Source of the DNA: Desulfuromonas thiophila
GTDB taxonomy: Bacteria; Desulfobacterota; Desulfuromonadia; Desulfuromonadales; Desulfuromonadaceae
NCBI RefSeq assembly: GCF_900101955.1
Contig: NZ_FNAQ01000003.1
Coordinates: forward strand, 1 to 64,000
DNA length: 64,000 bases
Direction: 5' to 3'
Shown piece by piece: positions 15,607-24,279 of the stretch. Position 1 is the stretch's first letter, and every line of letters starts with the position of its first letter. Under the pieces are notes generated by a model. The model made no database searches and was not told where the DNA came from. It saw only the letters and a list, made by a program, of their open reading frames with translations. The translations under genes and the position numbers were made by a program.

Positions 15607-17637
15607 ATGCCGCTTAATCCGCAGCAGCAGCAGGCCGTCGCGCATCGGCAAGGCGCTCTGCTGGTGCTGGCCGGCGCTGGCAGCGGCAAGACCCGCGTCA
15701 TCACCCGCCGTATTGCCGCTCTGCTGCGCGACGTGCCGGCCGAGCAGATTGTGGCCCTGACCTTCACCAACAAGGCGGCACGCGAGATGCGCGAGCGGGT
15801 GATCGATCAGGTGGGCCGCGCGGCGGCCAAGGGGCTGATTGTCGCCACCTTCCATTCCCTGGGAGTACGCATCCTGCGCCAGCACATCGACCGGCTGGGC
15901 TACAAGACCAATTTCTCCATTTTCGCCACCGGAGACCAGCTGCGGCTGGTACGCGATCTGCTGGCGCGGCACCAGCCGGGCTGCTCCGCCAGCATTGCTG
16001 AACAGGTGCTGGCACGCATCGGCCGGGCCAAGAACGAGCTGCAGCGGCCGGCCCAGTTTCAACCCCGGATCGATGATCCCGTTGATGCCCTGACGGCGCA
16101 GCTCTATCCGCGCTACCAACAGGCCCTCAAGGCCTGTAATGTCATCGATTTCGACGATATCCTGCTGCTGACGCTGCAGCTGTTCGAGCAGGCGGCGGAC
16201 GTGGCGCGCCATTACCGGCAGCAGCTGCGCTATGTGCTGGTTGACGAATACCAGGACACCAATGCCGTGCAGTACCGCCTGTTGCGCGAACTCTGTGCCG
16301 AACACGGCAATCTGTGCGTGGTGGGCGACGATGATCAGTCGATCTACGGCTGGCGCGGTGCCGTGGCCGGAAACATTCTTGATTTCGGTCGTGATTTTCC
16401 CGGTGCCTGTATCATCAAGCTGGAACAGAACTACCGCTCCAGCGGCCGGATTCTGGCGGTGGCCAACGCCTTGATCCGCCACAATCCTGACCGTCACGAC
16501 AAGCGGCTGTGGAGTGCCGGCGCGCCTGGGGCGCCGGTGGTTTACCGGTTGTGTGATGATGGCGAGGACGAGGCCATGGCGGTGGTCGAGACCATTCACC
16601 AGGAACGCTACGCCCGCCAGCGGGCCTATCGCGATTTTGCGATTCTGTATCGCACCAATGGTCAGTCGCGGGCCTTCGAGGAGCAGCTGCGCTATGAAAA
16701 TATTCCCTATGTGCTGATCGGCGGCCAGCAGTTCTTTGACCGCAAGGAGGTACGCGACGCCCTGGCCTATTTCAAGGTATTGGCCAACCCCCTCGACGAG
16801 ATCAATTTGCTGCGCATTCTCAACTATCCCCGGCGGGGCATCGGCGAGCAGAGCGCCGAAAAACTGATTGCGCTGTCCCTTGAATGGCAGCAGTCTCTCT
16901 GGCAGGTGCTGCAGCGGCCGGATTTGCCTGACCACCTGGGTGACAAGGTGGCACAGGCGGTGCATGATTTTGTCAGCCTGCTGCAGCGGTACCGGCGCCT
17001 GCTTGGCCGGGGCGGCCAACTGGTGCCTGATGCCCAGGCCCTGTTTGCAGAAATCGGCTTCGAGGATGAGCTGTGCCGCCAGGCCGAAGATCCGAAACAG
17101 GCGCGCCGCCGCATCGACAACCTGCACGAGGTGTTCAACGCCCTGTCGGCCTATGTCGAGCGCGAGGGCGTGGCCACCCTGGAGGGTTTTCTTGAAAAGG
17201 TTTCCCTGCTCGACCGCGATGAACCGGTGCGCGGCAGCAAGGAGGAGAAGCTCAAGCAGGATGCCGTGGTGCTGATGAGTCTGCATTCGAGCAAGGGGCT
17301 GGAGTTTCCCTGCGTTTTTCTGGTGGGGCTCGAAGAGGGCAGTCTGCCTCATGGCAAGGTGCTGGAGGAGGGGGGCGATGTGCGCGAGGAGCGCCGCCTG
17401 TGTTATGTTGGTATCACCCGCGCGCGCGAGCGTCTGCTGCTGCTGGGGGCAGCGCGGCGGCGCCGTTACGGCCGACTGCAGCCCCAGGTGCCTAGCCGTT
17501 TTCTGGCGGAAATTCCGCCGGAGCTGCTCGAAAATCAGGCAGCGGAGCCTGCGCCGGTCGATCCACAGCAGCAGGCGGTGCGGGCGGCGGATTTCTTCAG
17601 CCGGATTCAGACCCTGCTCAAGACCGATAACGGGTAA
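15607..17637 (+). CDS. rep: ATP-dependent DNA helicase, Rep/UvrD/PcrA family
   Basis: 676 residues, close to E. coli Rep (673). Superfamily 1A motifs in order: Q motif NPQQQQAV, Walker A LAGAGSGKT (22-30), TFTNKAAREM (Ia), DEYQDTNAVQ (II), VVGDDDQSIYGWRGA (III), LEQNYRSS (IV), LMSLHSSKGLEFPCVFL (V) and RRLCYVGITRARERL (VI). It unwinds DNA 3' to 5' and helps forks pass protein blocks. The length and short C-terminus favour Rep over UvrD, which has a longer tail. The ATG has only a weak GTGAG site. It is followed by the MSHA locus, which has its own promoter. Confidence 0.9.
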   Translation: MPLNPQQQQAVAHRQGALLVLAGAGSGKTRVITRRIAALLRDVPAEQIVALTFTNKAAREMRERVIDQVGRAAAKGLIVATFHSLGVRILRQHIDRLGYKTNFSIFATGDQLRLVRDLLARHQPGCSASIAEQVLARIGRAKNELQRPAQFQPRIDDPVDALTAQLYPRYQQALKACNVIDFDDILLLTLQLFEQAADVARHYRQQLRYVLVDEYQDTNAVQYRLLRELCAEHGNLCVVGDDDQSIYGWRGAVAGNILDFGRDFPGACIIKLEQNYRSSGRILAVANALIRHNPDRHDKRLWSAGAPGAPVVYRLCDDGEDEAMAVVETIHQERYARQRAYRDFAILYRTNGQSRAFEEQLRYENIPYVLIGGQQFFDRKEVRDALAYFKVLANPLDEINLLRILNYPRRGIGEQSAEKLIALSLEWQQSLWQVLQRPDLPDHLGDKVAQAVHDFVSLLQRYRRLLGRGGQLVPDAQALFAEIGFEDELCRQAEDPKQARRRIDNLHEVFNALSAYVEREGVATLEGFLEKVSLLDRDEPVRGSKEEKLKQDAVVLMSLHSSKGLEFPCVFLVGLEEGSLPHGKVLEEGGDVREERRLCYVGITRARERLLLLGAARRRRYGRLQPQVPSRFLAEIPPELLENQAAEPAPVDPQQQAVRAADFFSRIQTLLKTDNG

Positions 17638-17653
17638 TTTTTTGTTTTCGCGC

Positions 17654-17681
17654 TTGAAAAATGTCGCTTCGCTGTTTTAAT
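17654..17681 (+). promoter_or_regulatory. Promoter of the MSHA biogenesis block
   Basis: -35 TTGAAA (17654-17659), a 16-base spacer and -10 TTTAAT (17676-17681), each matching 5 of 6 sigma-70 positions. About 90 bases of leader precede mshI, including the hairpin CGCTCG/CGAGCG (17734-17739 with 17748-17753), which may stabilise the long message. Confidence 0.6.
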
Positions 17682-17778
17682 GATGCGTCCTGTTGCATGG
17701 TTTCATGAGGGCCGAGCCGTGTCTTCTGTCCAGCGCTCGGGTGGTGGCGAGCGTTAACGGGCAGCGAGGGAGGTCATT

Positions 17779-18738
17779 CTGCGATTTCTGAAACGTCGAG
17801 GAAGGCACGGCCGCCACGTTCTGGGCCTGAGCCTGATGGCCGATGGTGTGGCTCTGGCCTGTGTGGAACAAACGCCGGCAGGGGCACGTCTGTGTTGGTT
17901 GGAGGCGCTGGCGGGGCCGCCTGAACAGCAGGGCGCGTTGCTGTGCGCCTGTGTCGAACGGCGACAGGCGGCCGGCTTGCCGACGGTGCTACTGTTGGCG
18001 CGGGGCAGCTATAACCTGATTCAGACCGAACGTCCCGAGGTGCCCGATAATGAGCTGTCCGAGGCGTTGCGCTGGCAGCTGCGCGATCTGTTCGATTTTC
18101 CGGCCGAACAGGCCATCATCGAGGCAGTGACCTTCGACCAGGCCGCCGCCGGCCAGCCCCTCACCTTCGCCGTGGCGGCTTCGAGTGCCCGTTTGCGGCC
18201 GTTGGTGGCGCAGGTGCGTGATCAGGCCGGACTGGATCTGCGGGTCATCGATATTCCCGAACTGGTGCTGCGCGAACTGTTGCGCGATGAACAATCGAGT
18301 CAGCGCGGCGTGGCGTTGTTGTGCCTGTGGCCCGGCAGCGGTCTGGTGCTGGTCAGCCGTGCCGGCGAGCTGTGCATGGCGCGGCGTTTCAATATCGGTC
18401 TCGATGAACTGACCGCCCTGGCCGAACCGGTGACCGACGGCATTGAAATCTCTGCCGCCCAGCAGGAGATGCTCGATGCTTTGGTGCTGGAGGTGCAACG
18501 CAGTCTCGATTATTATGAAAGCCATATCACCCGCCAGCCGGTCAGCCGGGTGCTGGTGGCGCCCCTGCGTCAGCCGCTGCCAGGCCTGATCGACTATCTC
18601 AACAGCTATCTCACGCCCGAAACCCTGTTTATTCCCTTGCAATCCTATCTGGCCGATCTGCCCGAGGATGAGGCCCTGTGCGCCTTTGGTTTCACCGCTC
18701 TGGCGGCGGCCTTGCGCGCTCTGCGGGAGACGTCATGA
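17779..18738 (+). CDS. mshI: MSHA biogenesis protein MshI (PilM-like), non-ATG start
   Basis: About 319 residues. PilM/MshI proteins are actin-like cytoplasmic factors that anchor the inner-membrane PilN/O platform. Typical features are GLSLMADGVALACVE at the start, DNELSEALRWQLRD, and EVQRSLDYYESH near residue 245. The first in-frame ATG (17836) cuts into the first beta-strand and has no ribosome site. The frame is open back to 17758 and reads RFLKRRGRHGRHVLGLSL, as MshI proteins begin. GGGAGG lies 5 bases before a CTG at 17779, so CTG is my chosen start (ATT at 17776 is the alternative). It overlaps the next gene by ATGA. Confidence 0.82.
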   Translation: MRFLKRRGRHGRHVLGLSLMADGVALACVEQTPAGARLCWLEALAGPPEQQGALLCACVERRQAAGLPTVLLLARGSYNLIQTERPEVPDNELSEALRWQLRDLFDFPAEQAIIEAVTFDQAAAGQPLTFAVAASSARLRPLVAQVRDQAGLDLRVIDIPELVLRELLRDEQSSQRGVALLCLWPGSGLVLVSRAGELCMARRFNIGLDELTALAEPVTDGIEISAAQQEMLDALVLEVQRSLDYYESHITRQPVSRVLVAPLRQPLPGLIDYLNSYLTPETLFIPLQSYLADLPEDEALCAFGFTALAAALRALRETS

Positions 18739-19346
18739 GTGAGACGCCCTACCGCCAGATCAATCTCTACCACCCGTCGCTGCGACCACGCCGCCGGTCG
18801 CTGGTGTTGCGGCTGGCGCGCTTGCTGCTGCCGCTTGTGCTGGTGCTGGCATTGCTTGCGCTGGTTGTGCATGGGCGCCAGCAGCGGCTGATGCGGCAGC
18901 AGTTGGTGGCCGAACAGCAGCTGCAGCAGCAGCTGCAGGATCAGCTGGAGCGCCTGGGCCTGCAACTGCAGCAGCGTCAGCCCGATGCGGCCCTGCTGCG
19001 GAGCCTTGCTGGTCTGCGTCAGCAGTTGCACGACCGCCAGCCGCTGCTGGATCTGCTGGTACGCTTTCGGCAGCAGCACCCACCGCTGGCGCCCGTGCTG
19101 GAGGCCCTGGCACGGCAGCCGCTGCCACAGCTGTGGCTGACCCGCCTGCAGCTGGGTGAGGGGGGGCAGCGGCTCGAACTCGAGGGGGTGGCGGCCACAG
19201 CGGCGGCGGTAACGGAGATGGTCAGCCTGCTGACCCGCCAGCCGGAACTGGCTGGCCGTCATTTCAATCATCTGCAGCTGCAGCGGCAGGACGATGGCCG
19301 TTATCGCTTCGTGCTGGCCAGCCAGGCTGGCGAGGAGGCGCCATGA
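18735..19346 (+). CDS. PilN-like MSHA platform protein (MshI2)
   Basis: 203 residues from the ATG overlapping the mshI stop. It opens with PYRQINLYHPSLRPRRR, the PilN-type peptide that docks on PilM. One membrane helix follows (about residues 28-49), then a long Gln/Leu-rich coiled coil (50-115) and a small periplasmic alpha/beta domain. This bitopic protein pairs with the PilO-like MshJ. It overlaps mshJ by ATGA. Coding is extremely CAG/CTG-rich, as in the neighbours. Confidence 0.85.
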   Translation: MSETPYRQINLYHPSLRPRRRSLVLRLARLLLPLVLVLALLALVVHGRQQRLMRQQLVAEQQLQQQLQDQLERLGLQLQQRQPDAALLRSLAGLRQQLHDRQPLLDLLVRFRQQHPPLAPVLEALARQPLPQLWLTRLQLGEGGQRLELEGVAATAAAVTEMVSLLTRQPELAGRHFNHLQLQRQDDGRYRFVLASQAGEEAP

Positions 19347-20068
19347 AATGGACCGCCGTTGGCGCGCGTCTGACCGACTGGTATGGCCAGCTGAGCCGGC
19401 GTGAGCAGGTACTGGTGGCGACAGCGGTCCTGCTGGTGCCGCTGGTGCTGCTGGCGCAACTGCTGGTAGTGCCGGCGCTGCAGCGGCAGCGGTTGCTGCA
19501 GGGCCAGCTGACGCAGCTGCGAGCGGCCAACGGCGAAATCCGCCAGCAGCTGGCGGCCATTGAGGCTCAGCTCGGGCAAGATCCCGATGCCGCGTCGCGC
19601 GCTGAACTGCAGCGCCTGCAGCGGCAGTTGCAACAGATCGACAGCCGCTTTGACGGCCAGCTGGCCGGGCTGGTCGAACCGGCACAGATGCCGGCATTGG
19701 TGCGGCAGCTGTTGGCGCAGCGACCCGATCTGCATTTGCGGCAGCTGGTTACCCGGCCGGTCGCGCCGCTGCAGCTGCCCGCCGCGCCGGCAGAGGGCAG
19801 CCAGGAGCTTTTGTACCGTCATCCCCTGCAGCTTCAGATGTGCGGGGATTATCTGGCGCTGCTGGCCTATGTGCGCCAGCTCGAAGCCCTGCCGCAGCAG
19901 GTGCTGATCGAACAGGTGCGCTTTGTCCGCGAGATTGCGGCCGCGCCGGACGCGACGCAGCCGGCCTGCCCGGCGGGTGCGCTGCAGGCCGAGCTGCAGC
20001 TGGTGACCCTGAGCCTGACGCCGGAGTGGCTGCTGTTGGCCGCACCGGCCATGGAGGAGCGACCATGA
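19343..20068 (+). CDS. mshJ: PilO-like MSHA protein MshJ
   Basis: 241 residues. A short cytoplasmic start (WYGQLSRREQ) is followed by a membrane helix at about 26-46 and a periplasmic coiled coil (47-110). The C-terminal domain has the LLYRHPLQLQMCGDYLALLAYVRQLEALPQ stretch typical of PilO/MshJ, split here only by its length. It forms the inner-membrane alignment complex with the PilN-like protein and links to MshK. ATGA overlaps on both sides indicate translational coupling. Confidence 0.85.
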   Translation: MKWTAVGARLTDWYGQLSRREQVLVATAVLLVPLVLLAQLLVVPALQRQRLLQGQLTQLRAANGEIRQQLAAIEAQLGQDPDAASRAELQRLQRQLQQIDSRFDGQLAGLVEPAQMPALVRQLLAQRPDLHLRQLVTRPVAPLQLPAAPAEGSQELLYRHPLQLQMCGDYLALLAYVRQLEALPQQVLIEQVRFVREIAAAPDATQPACPAGALQAELQLVTLSLTPEWLLLAAPAMEERP

Positions 20069-20427
20069 GTGGCGTGACCGGGCGGTGGTTTGGTGCCAGC
20101 CTGCTGATTTTGCTGCTGGCACCGGCGGGCACCCTGGCGGCATCGCTGTATGATCCGATGCGGCCGCCGCCGCAGAGTGCTCCGCCGTCAGCGACACCGG
20201 CCGTCGAGGCGCTGCCGCAACTGCGGGCACTGCTGCATTCGCCACGTGGCCGGCTGGCCCTGTTTGATGGCGGGCCGGTGGCGGTTGGTGCTTCTGTCGC
20301 TGGCTACCAGCTTGAACGGATTGACCAGAACGGGGTCTGGCTGCGGCGCGAGGGTCGCCGCTGGTGGCTGCGTCTGCATCCCGAAACCGTAACCCGGCCA
20401 AGCGGCCGCCCGATAAAGGAAAAGTGA
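20065..20427 (+). CDS. mshK: PilP-like MSHA protein MshK
   Basis: 120 residues. A signal peptide (to about residue 25, LAA) is followed by SLYDPMRPPP, the family start motif. A compact beta domain contains LRALLHSPRGRLALFDGGPVAVGASVAGY and ends in a basic tail. In PilP-type systems this part bridges the PilN/O platform to the secretin. The start at 20065 overlaps the mshJ stop by ATGA; a longer upstream frame is only read-through of mshJ DNA. mshL follows after 5 bases. Confidence 0.82.
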   Translation: MSGVTGRWFGASLLILLLAPAGTLAASLYDPMRPPPQSAPPSATPAVEALPQLRALLHSPRGRLALFDGGPVAVGASVAGYQLERIDQNGVWLRREGRRWWLRLHPETVTRPSGRPIKEK

Positions 20428-20432
20428 ACGCC

Positions 20433-22166
20433 ATGCATCCAGCTTGCCCTGTCGTTTCCGATCGTCAGCGCCGTGGCCGGTGGCGCGTTCTTGGCCTGTT
20501 GCTCGTGCTGTTGGGGCTGACCGCCTGCACCCCGGCCTGGCGTGAACAGCCCCAGCGCCAGACGCTGCTGGAGCAGAGTCTGGCCGAAGATCCGGCCGCG
20601 ACCGCCGAGGCCGCGCCGGCGGCCTTGCCGGAGGCGGTGCGCCAGGCTTTGCTGCCGCCCTTGCCCCAGGCCGAGGCCCTGGCTGCTCCGCGGTTTGACG
20701 TGGCCGCCGAGCAGGTGCCGGCGCGCAGCTTCTTTGCTGCCCTGGCCGCCGACACGGGCGCCAACATGGTGGTACATCCGGCACTGGAGGGCGATATCAG
20801 CCTGCATCTGCAGCAGGTGACCCTGGAGGAGGCCCTTGAGCTGGTCAGTCAGCTCTATGGTTATGAATACCGACCGATTCCCGGTGGCTACCAGGTTCTG
20901 CCCGACCGGCCGCAGACGCGCATCTTCCAGATCGACTATCTGACCCTCCGGCGAATCGGAAAATCCTTGACGCGGGTTAGTTCTGGACAGGTGAGTGAGG
21001 ACTCACGCCGGAGCGATAATGCCAGCGACAGTGGCAGCGACCCCTATAACAGCCAGAAGACGAGCCAAAGTGGCAGTTGGATAGAAACCAACAGTGATGC
21101 CGATTTCTGGCCGGTGCTGCAGCAGACCCTGGAGGCGTTGCTGGCCGGCGAGGACGGCGCCTCGGTGGTGGTGCAGCCCCATGCCGGACTGGTGGTGGTG
21201 CGGGCGCGCCCGCGTCAGCTGGCACTGGTGGCCGATTATCTGCAGCAGACCCAGGGCAGCCTGCAGCGCCAGGTGATTCTGGAGGCCAAGATTCTGGAGG
21301 TCGAACTCAGCGAAGGCTACCAGACCGGCATCAACTGGGGTTCGCTGGTTCACAACGGCCAGAATCTGGCCCGCATCGGTCAGGTGGGCGGTGGTACCAG
21401 CCTGGCCAAAGGCCAGAGCGAGATTGCCGGTGCGCCGGTAATCTTTGCGCCACAGACCAATCCCGAGGGGTTGCCCGTCGATGGTCTGGTCAGTTCGGCC
21501 TTTGGTGGCGTGTTCAGTGCCGTGCTCAGTTTCGATGATTTCGAGGCCTTTATCGAGGCGGTGCGCAGCCAGGGCGACGTGCAGGTGCTCTCCAGCCCGC
21601 GGGTGGCCACGGTCAATAACCAGAAGGCGGTGATCAAGGTTGGCACCGACGAGTTTTTTGTCACCGATGTTTCGAGCGATACCGTGACCGGCACCACCAC
21701 CACGACCACGCCGGATATCACCCTGACGCCGTTTTTCTCCGGCATCGCGCTGGATGTTACCCCGCAGATCGGTGCCAGCGGCAGCGTTACCCTGCATGTT
21801 CATCCCACCGTCAGCGAGGTGGTTGATCAGACCAAGGTCATTACCGTGGCCGGGCAGGAACAGACCCTGCCACTGGCCTTCAGCAGTGTGCGGGAATCCG
21901 ACACCATCGTCCACGCCCGCAGCGGCCAGGTGGTGGTGATCGGTGGCCTGATGAAAAACCGGCTGGTGCAAAATCGGGCCGGTGTACCCTTTCTGGCCGA
22001 GGTGCCCCTGTTGGGCCACCTGTTCCGCCACCAGAAGGAAGAACTGGTCAAAAGCGAACTGGTGATTTTGTTGCGGCCTCAGGTGGTTGAAGATGCCCGG
22101 GGCTGGCATGACGATCTGCAGGACAGCCGCGTTCGCCTGCAGCGGTTGCTGCCCGGAGCGCGTTGA
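20433..22166 (+). CDS. mshL: MSHA secretin MshL
   Basis: 577 residues. The N-terminal signal ends in the lipobox LTAC (Cys32), so this is an outer-membrane lipoprotein secretin. Residues 95-170 form an STN-like N domain (VPARSFFAALAADTGANMVVHP). A Ser/Asn-rich insertion follows (about 190-215), then an N1-like domain (VVVQPHAGLVVVRARPRQL). The secretin core starts near 280 (QVILEAKILEVELSEGYQTGINW) and includes VQVLSSPRVATVNNQKAVIKVG and VVIGGLMKN...VPLLGHLFR. The ATG at 20433 follows AAAGGA; a GTG 9 bases earlier is an alternative. The stop shares a base with the mshM ATG. Confidence 0.93.
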   Translation: MHPACPVVSDRQRRGRWRVLGLLLVLLGLTACTPAWREQPQRQTLLEQSLAEDPAATAEAAPAALPEAVRQALLPPLPQAEALAAPRFDVAAEQVPARSFFAALAADTGANMVVHPALEGDISLHLQQVTLEEALELVSQLYGYEYRPIPGGYQVLPDRPQTRIFQIDYLTLRRIGKSLTRVSSGQVSEDSRRSDNASDSGSDPYNSQKTSQSGSWIETNSDADFWPVLQQTLEALLAGEDGASVVVQPHAGLVVVRARPRQLALVADYLQQTQGSLQRQVILEAKILEVELSEGYQTGINWGSLVHNGQNLARIGQVGGGTSLAKGQSEIAGAPVIFAPQTNPEGLPVDGLVSSAFGGVFSAVLSFDDFEAFIEAVRSQGDVQVLSSPRVATVNNQKAVIKVGTDEFFVTDVSSDTVTGTTTTTTPDITLTPFFSGIALDVTPQIGASGSVTLHVHPTVSEVVDQTKVITVAGQEQTLPLAFSSVRESDTIVHARSGQVVVIGGLMKNRLVQNRAGVPFLAEVPLLGHLFRHQKEELVKSELVILLRPQVVEDARGWHDDLQDSRVRLQRLLPGAR

Positions 22167-23107
22167 TGGCGCAGGCAGCGGCCGCCCGCCTGTGTTATGG
22201 CGACCATTTCGGGCTGCGTGAAGCGCCCTTTGCCCTGACACCCGACACCGGATTCTATTACCAGACCCTGTCGAGTCAGGAAGCACTGAACGTGCTGCTG
22301 GTGGCCTTGTCCCATGACGAGGGTCTGGTCAAGATCAGCGGTGAGGTGGGGACCGGCAAGACCCTGCTGTGCCGCAAGCTGCTGGCCGAGCTGGAGGCCG
22401 ACGGCCGCGTGACGACCGCCTATCTGCCCAATCCGCTGCTGACCCCGGCGCAACTCTATGCCAGCGTGGCCAGCGAACTTGGCCTGCCGGCCGGCGACGG
22501 TCAGGCCGCCGGGCTGGTCGAGGCTTTGCAGCAGCACCTGATCGCCCTGCGGGCGGCGGGTCAGAGGGTGGTGGTCTGTGTCGACGAGGCCCAGTCGATG
22601 CCGGACGCCAGTCTCGAAGCCTTGCGGCTGCTGAGCAATGTCGAAACCGAAAAACGCAAGCTGCTGCAGATTGTGCTGTTCGCCCAGCCGGAACTGGACG
22701 AACGCCTGGCGGGCAAGGCCCTGCGCCAGTTGCGCCAGCGTATCGGGTTTTCCTACGTTCTGCAGCCGATGGATTATCCCACCTTCTGTGGCTATGTGCG
22801 GCACCGGCTGCATCTGGCCGGGCAGCGGGGCGCGGCCCTGTTTCGTCCCGCTGCTCTGCGGCTGCTGTTCCGTGCCAGTGGCGGCGTACCGCGCTTGGTC
22901 AACATTCTGGCCCACAAGGCGTTGCTGGCCAGCTACGGTGCCGGCCTGACACAGGTTGGCAGGCGTCAGGCCCTGGCCGCGATTGTCGATACCGAGGGGG
23001 TGCGCCGGCCGCTGCCGCTGTGGCAGTGCCTGGTGCTGCTTTTGGCGGTGGTGCTGCTCTGTGGTCTGTGTTTCTGGGCTGGTCAGTGCCTGCGGGGGTC
23101 GCTGTGA
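22166..23107 (+). CDS. mshM: MSHA AAA-type ATPase MshM (ExeA/GspA-like)
   Basis: 313 residues. ATP-binding motifs are Walker A GEVGTGKTLLC (near residue 55), Walker B VVVCVDEAQ and sensor region LEALRLLSNVETEKRKLLQIVLFAQPEL. The start HFGLREAPFALTPDTGFYY is the ExeA/MshM family signature. A C-terminal membrane helix (LVLLLAVVLLCGLCFW) anchors it. Such proteins help secretin assembly or peptidoglycan passage; the exact role in MSHA is not settled. The ATG overlaps the mshL stop by one base, and its stop overlaps the GTG of mshN. Confidence 0.9.
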   Translation: MAQAAAARLCYGDHFGLREAPFALTPDTGFYYQTLSSQEALNVLLVALSHDEGLVKISGEVGTGKTLLCRKLLAELEADGRVTTAYLPNPLLTPAQLYASVASELGLPAGDGQAAGLVEALQQHLIALRAAGQRVVVCVDEAQSMPDASLEALRLLSNVETEKRKLLQIVLFAQPELDERLAGKALRQLRQRIGFSYVLQPMDYPTFCGYVRHRLHLAGQRGAALFRPAALRLLFRASGGVPRLVNILAHKALLASYGAGLTQVGRRQALAAIVDTEGVRRPLPLWQCLVLLLAVVLLCGLCFWAGQCLRGSL

Positions 23108-24210
23108 GTCTGATCAACCAGATGCTGCGCGATCTGGAGGCACGGCGACCGGCCCAGCCGGTAAGCGCCGCTTCACAGTCAGGGCGGCGCCGGCCCTGGC
23201 GGTCGGTCGGGTGGGCACTGGTTCTGGTGCTGCTGGGGTTGGCTGGCGGCCTGTTGCTGGGTCTTGGGTTGCGGCCGCAGCCGCAGCCGCCGGCGTCATC
23301 TCAGGTGCTGACCCAGAAGGTGTCGCACAGACCCGCGGTTTCCGCAGCACAGGGTGCGGATGCGCCGGATGGCGTGGCGGAAGTTGCCCCGTCAAGGGCG
23401 ACCGGGTCGCCAGCGCCGCTGCCGGTCGAGCCCAGGCCCGAGCCGGCAGAGGCTTATCCCGTCGCAATGCCGCAGGTCGCTGTGGTGGCTGCCGTGCCGG
23501 TTGCGGCAACAGCGCCGGCCCCGGCTCCTGCGCCGACCGCTCCGGCCCGGCCCTTGACGGCGGCGCCCGTGGCCAGTTCGACGCTTGCGCCGCGACAGAT
23601 TCAGCCGCCGGCCGGGGCGACGACCACGGCTACATGGCTCTATCGGGCCCGTCAGGCCTGGCAGCAGGGTGAGCTGGCGGCGGCCAGCCATTTGCTGGAT
23701 CAGGCGCTGAATCAGGCACCGACGGATCTGCGGCTGTTGCAGACGTTGGTGGCGCTGCAGACGGCCCGTCAGCAGCCGCTGACAGCGTTGCCCGCGCTGC
23801 AGCGGGCCACGGCGCTGGCACCACAGGAGGTGGCGCTGCATCTGCTGCAGGCGCGCCTGTTGGCCGATGTTGGCCAGCCGGCGGCGGCACAGGCCGTGCT
23901 GGCCCGGCTGCGGCCGCCAGCGCTGGAGCAGCAAGCCGATTTTTACGCCCTGCAGGCGGCGCTGGCCCAGCAACTGGGGCAAAGCGCCGCGGCCAGCGCC
24001 CTTTACCGTCAGCTGTGCGCCTTTGACGGTGAGCGCGGTGACTGGTGGCTGGGCTTGGCCATCAGCCAGCAGCAGCAGGGTGAGCTGTCGGCGGCCCGTC
24101 ACAGCTATGGGCAGGCTCTGGCCTGGCGTCAGCTGCCGGCGGCTGCGGCCGCCTATGCTCGGCAGCAGCTGAGGGTGCTGGCGCCGGTGGAGGACGTGGG
24201 TGGCCGGTAA
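23104..24210 (+). CDS. mshN: MSHA TPR protein MshN, GTG start
   Basis: 368 residues, starting GTG-AGT (VSLINQMLRDLEARR, the typical MshN N-terminus) in a GTGA overlap with mshM. A membrane helix at about 37-58 follows. Next come a Pro/Ala/Val-rich periplasmic linker (60-170) and tetratricopeptide-like repeats (about 175-365) rich in Ala, Leu and Gln. MshN is a periplasmic scaffold of the pilus machine. The linker is low-complexity and GC-rich. A longer frame in another register (from 22369) is a shadow of mshM. Confidence 0.88.
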   Translation: MSLINQMLRDLEARRPAQPVSAASQSGRRRPWRSVGWALVLVLLGLAGGLLLGLGLRPQPQPPASSQVLTQKVSHRPAVSAAQGADAPDGVAEVAPSRATGSPAPLPVEPRPEPAEAYPVAMPQVAVVAAVPVAATAPAPAPAPTAPARPLTAAPVASSTLAPRQIQPPAGATTTATWLYRARQAWQQGELAAASHLLDQALNQAPTDLRLLQTLVALQTARQQPLTALPALQRATALAPQEVALHLLQARLLADVGQPAAAQAVLARLRPPALEQQADFYALQAALAQQLGQSAAASALYRQLCAFDGERGDWWLGLAISQQQQGELSAARHSYGQALAWRQLPAAAAAYARQQLRVLAPVEDVGGR

Positions 24211-24225
24211 GGTGTTTCCGGCCGG

Positions 24226-24251
24226 GGTTCTGCGCAGAACCATAATTTTTT
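24226..24251 (+). terminator. Palindrome plus T run between mshN and mshE
   Basis: The perfect palindrome GGTTCTGCGCAGAACC (24226-24241) is followed by ATAATTTTTT. It resembles a short terminator and would reduce read-through into mshE. As a 16-base dyad it could also be a protein-binding site. Confidence 0.5.
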
Positions 24252-24279
24252 GCCGGCTGCTTTTGGCTCAGGTGGAATG

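Noticed and set aside
15490-17352. 620-residue reverse frame opposite rep
   Set aside because: It is an antisense shadow in GC-rich DNA; all helicase motifs are on the plus strand.
21003-22286. 427-residue reverse frame opposite mshL
   Set aside because: Shadow of the secretin gene; His/Gln-rich composition typical of antisense frames.
22369-24210. 613-residue plus frame spanning mshM and mshN
   Set aside because: Only the part from GTG 23104 is real (MshN). The upstream part is mshM DNA in the wrong frame.
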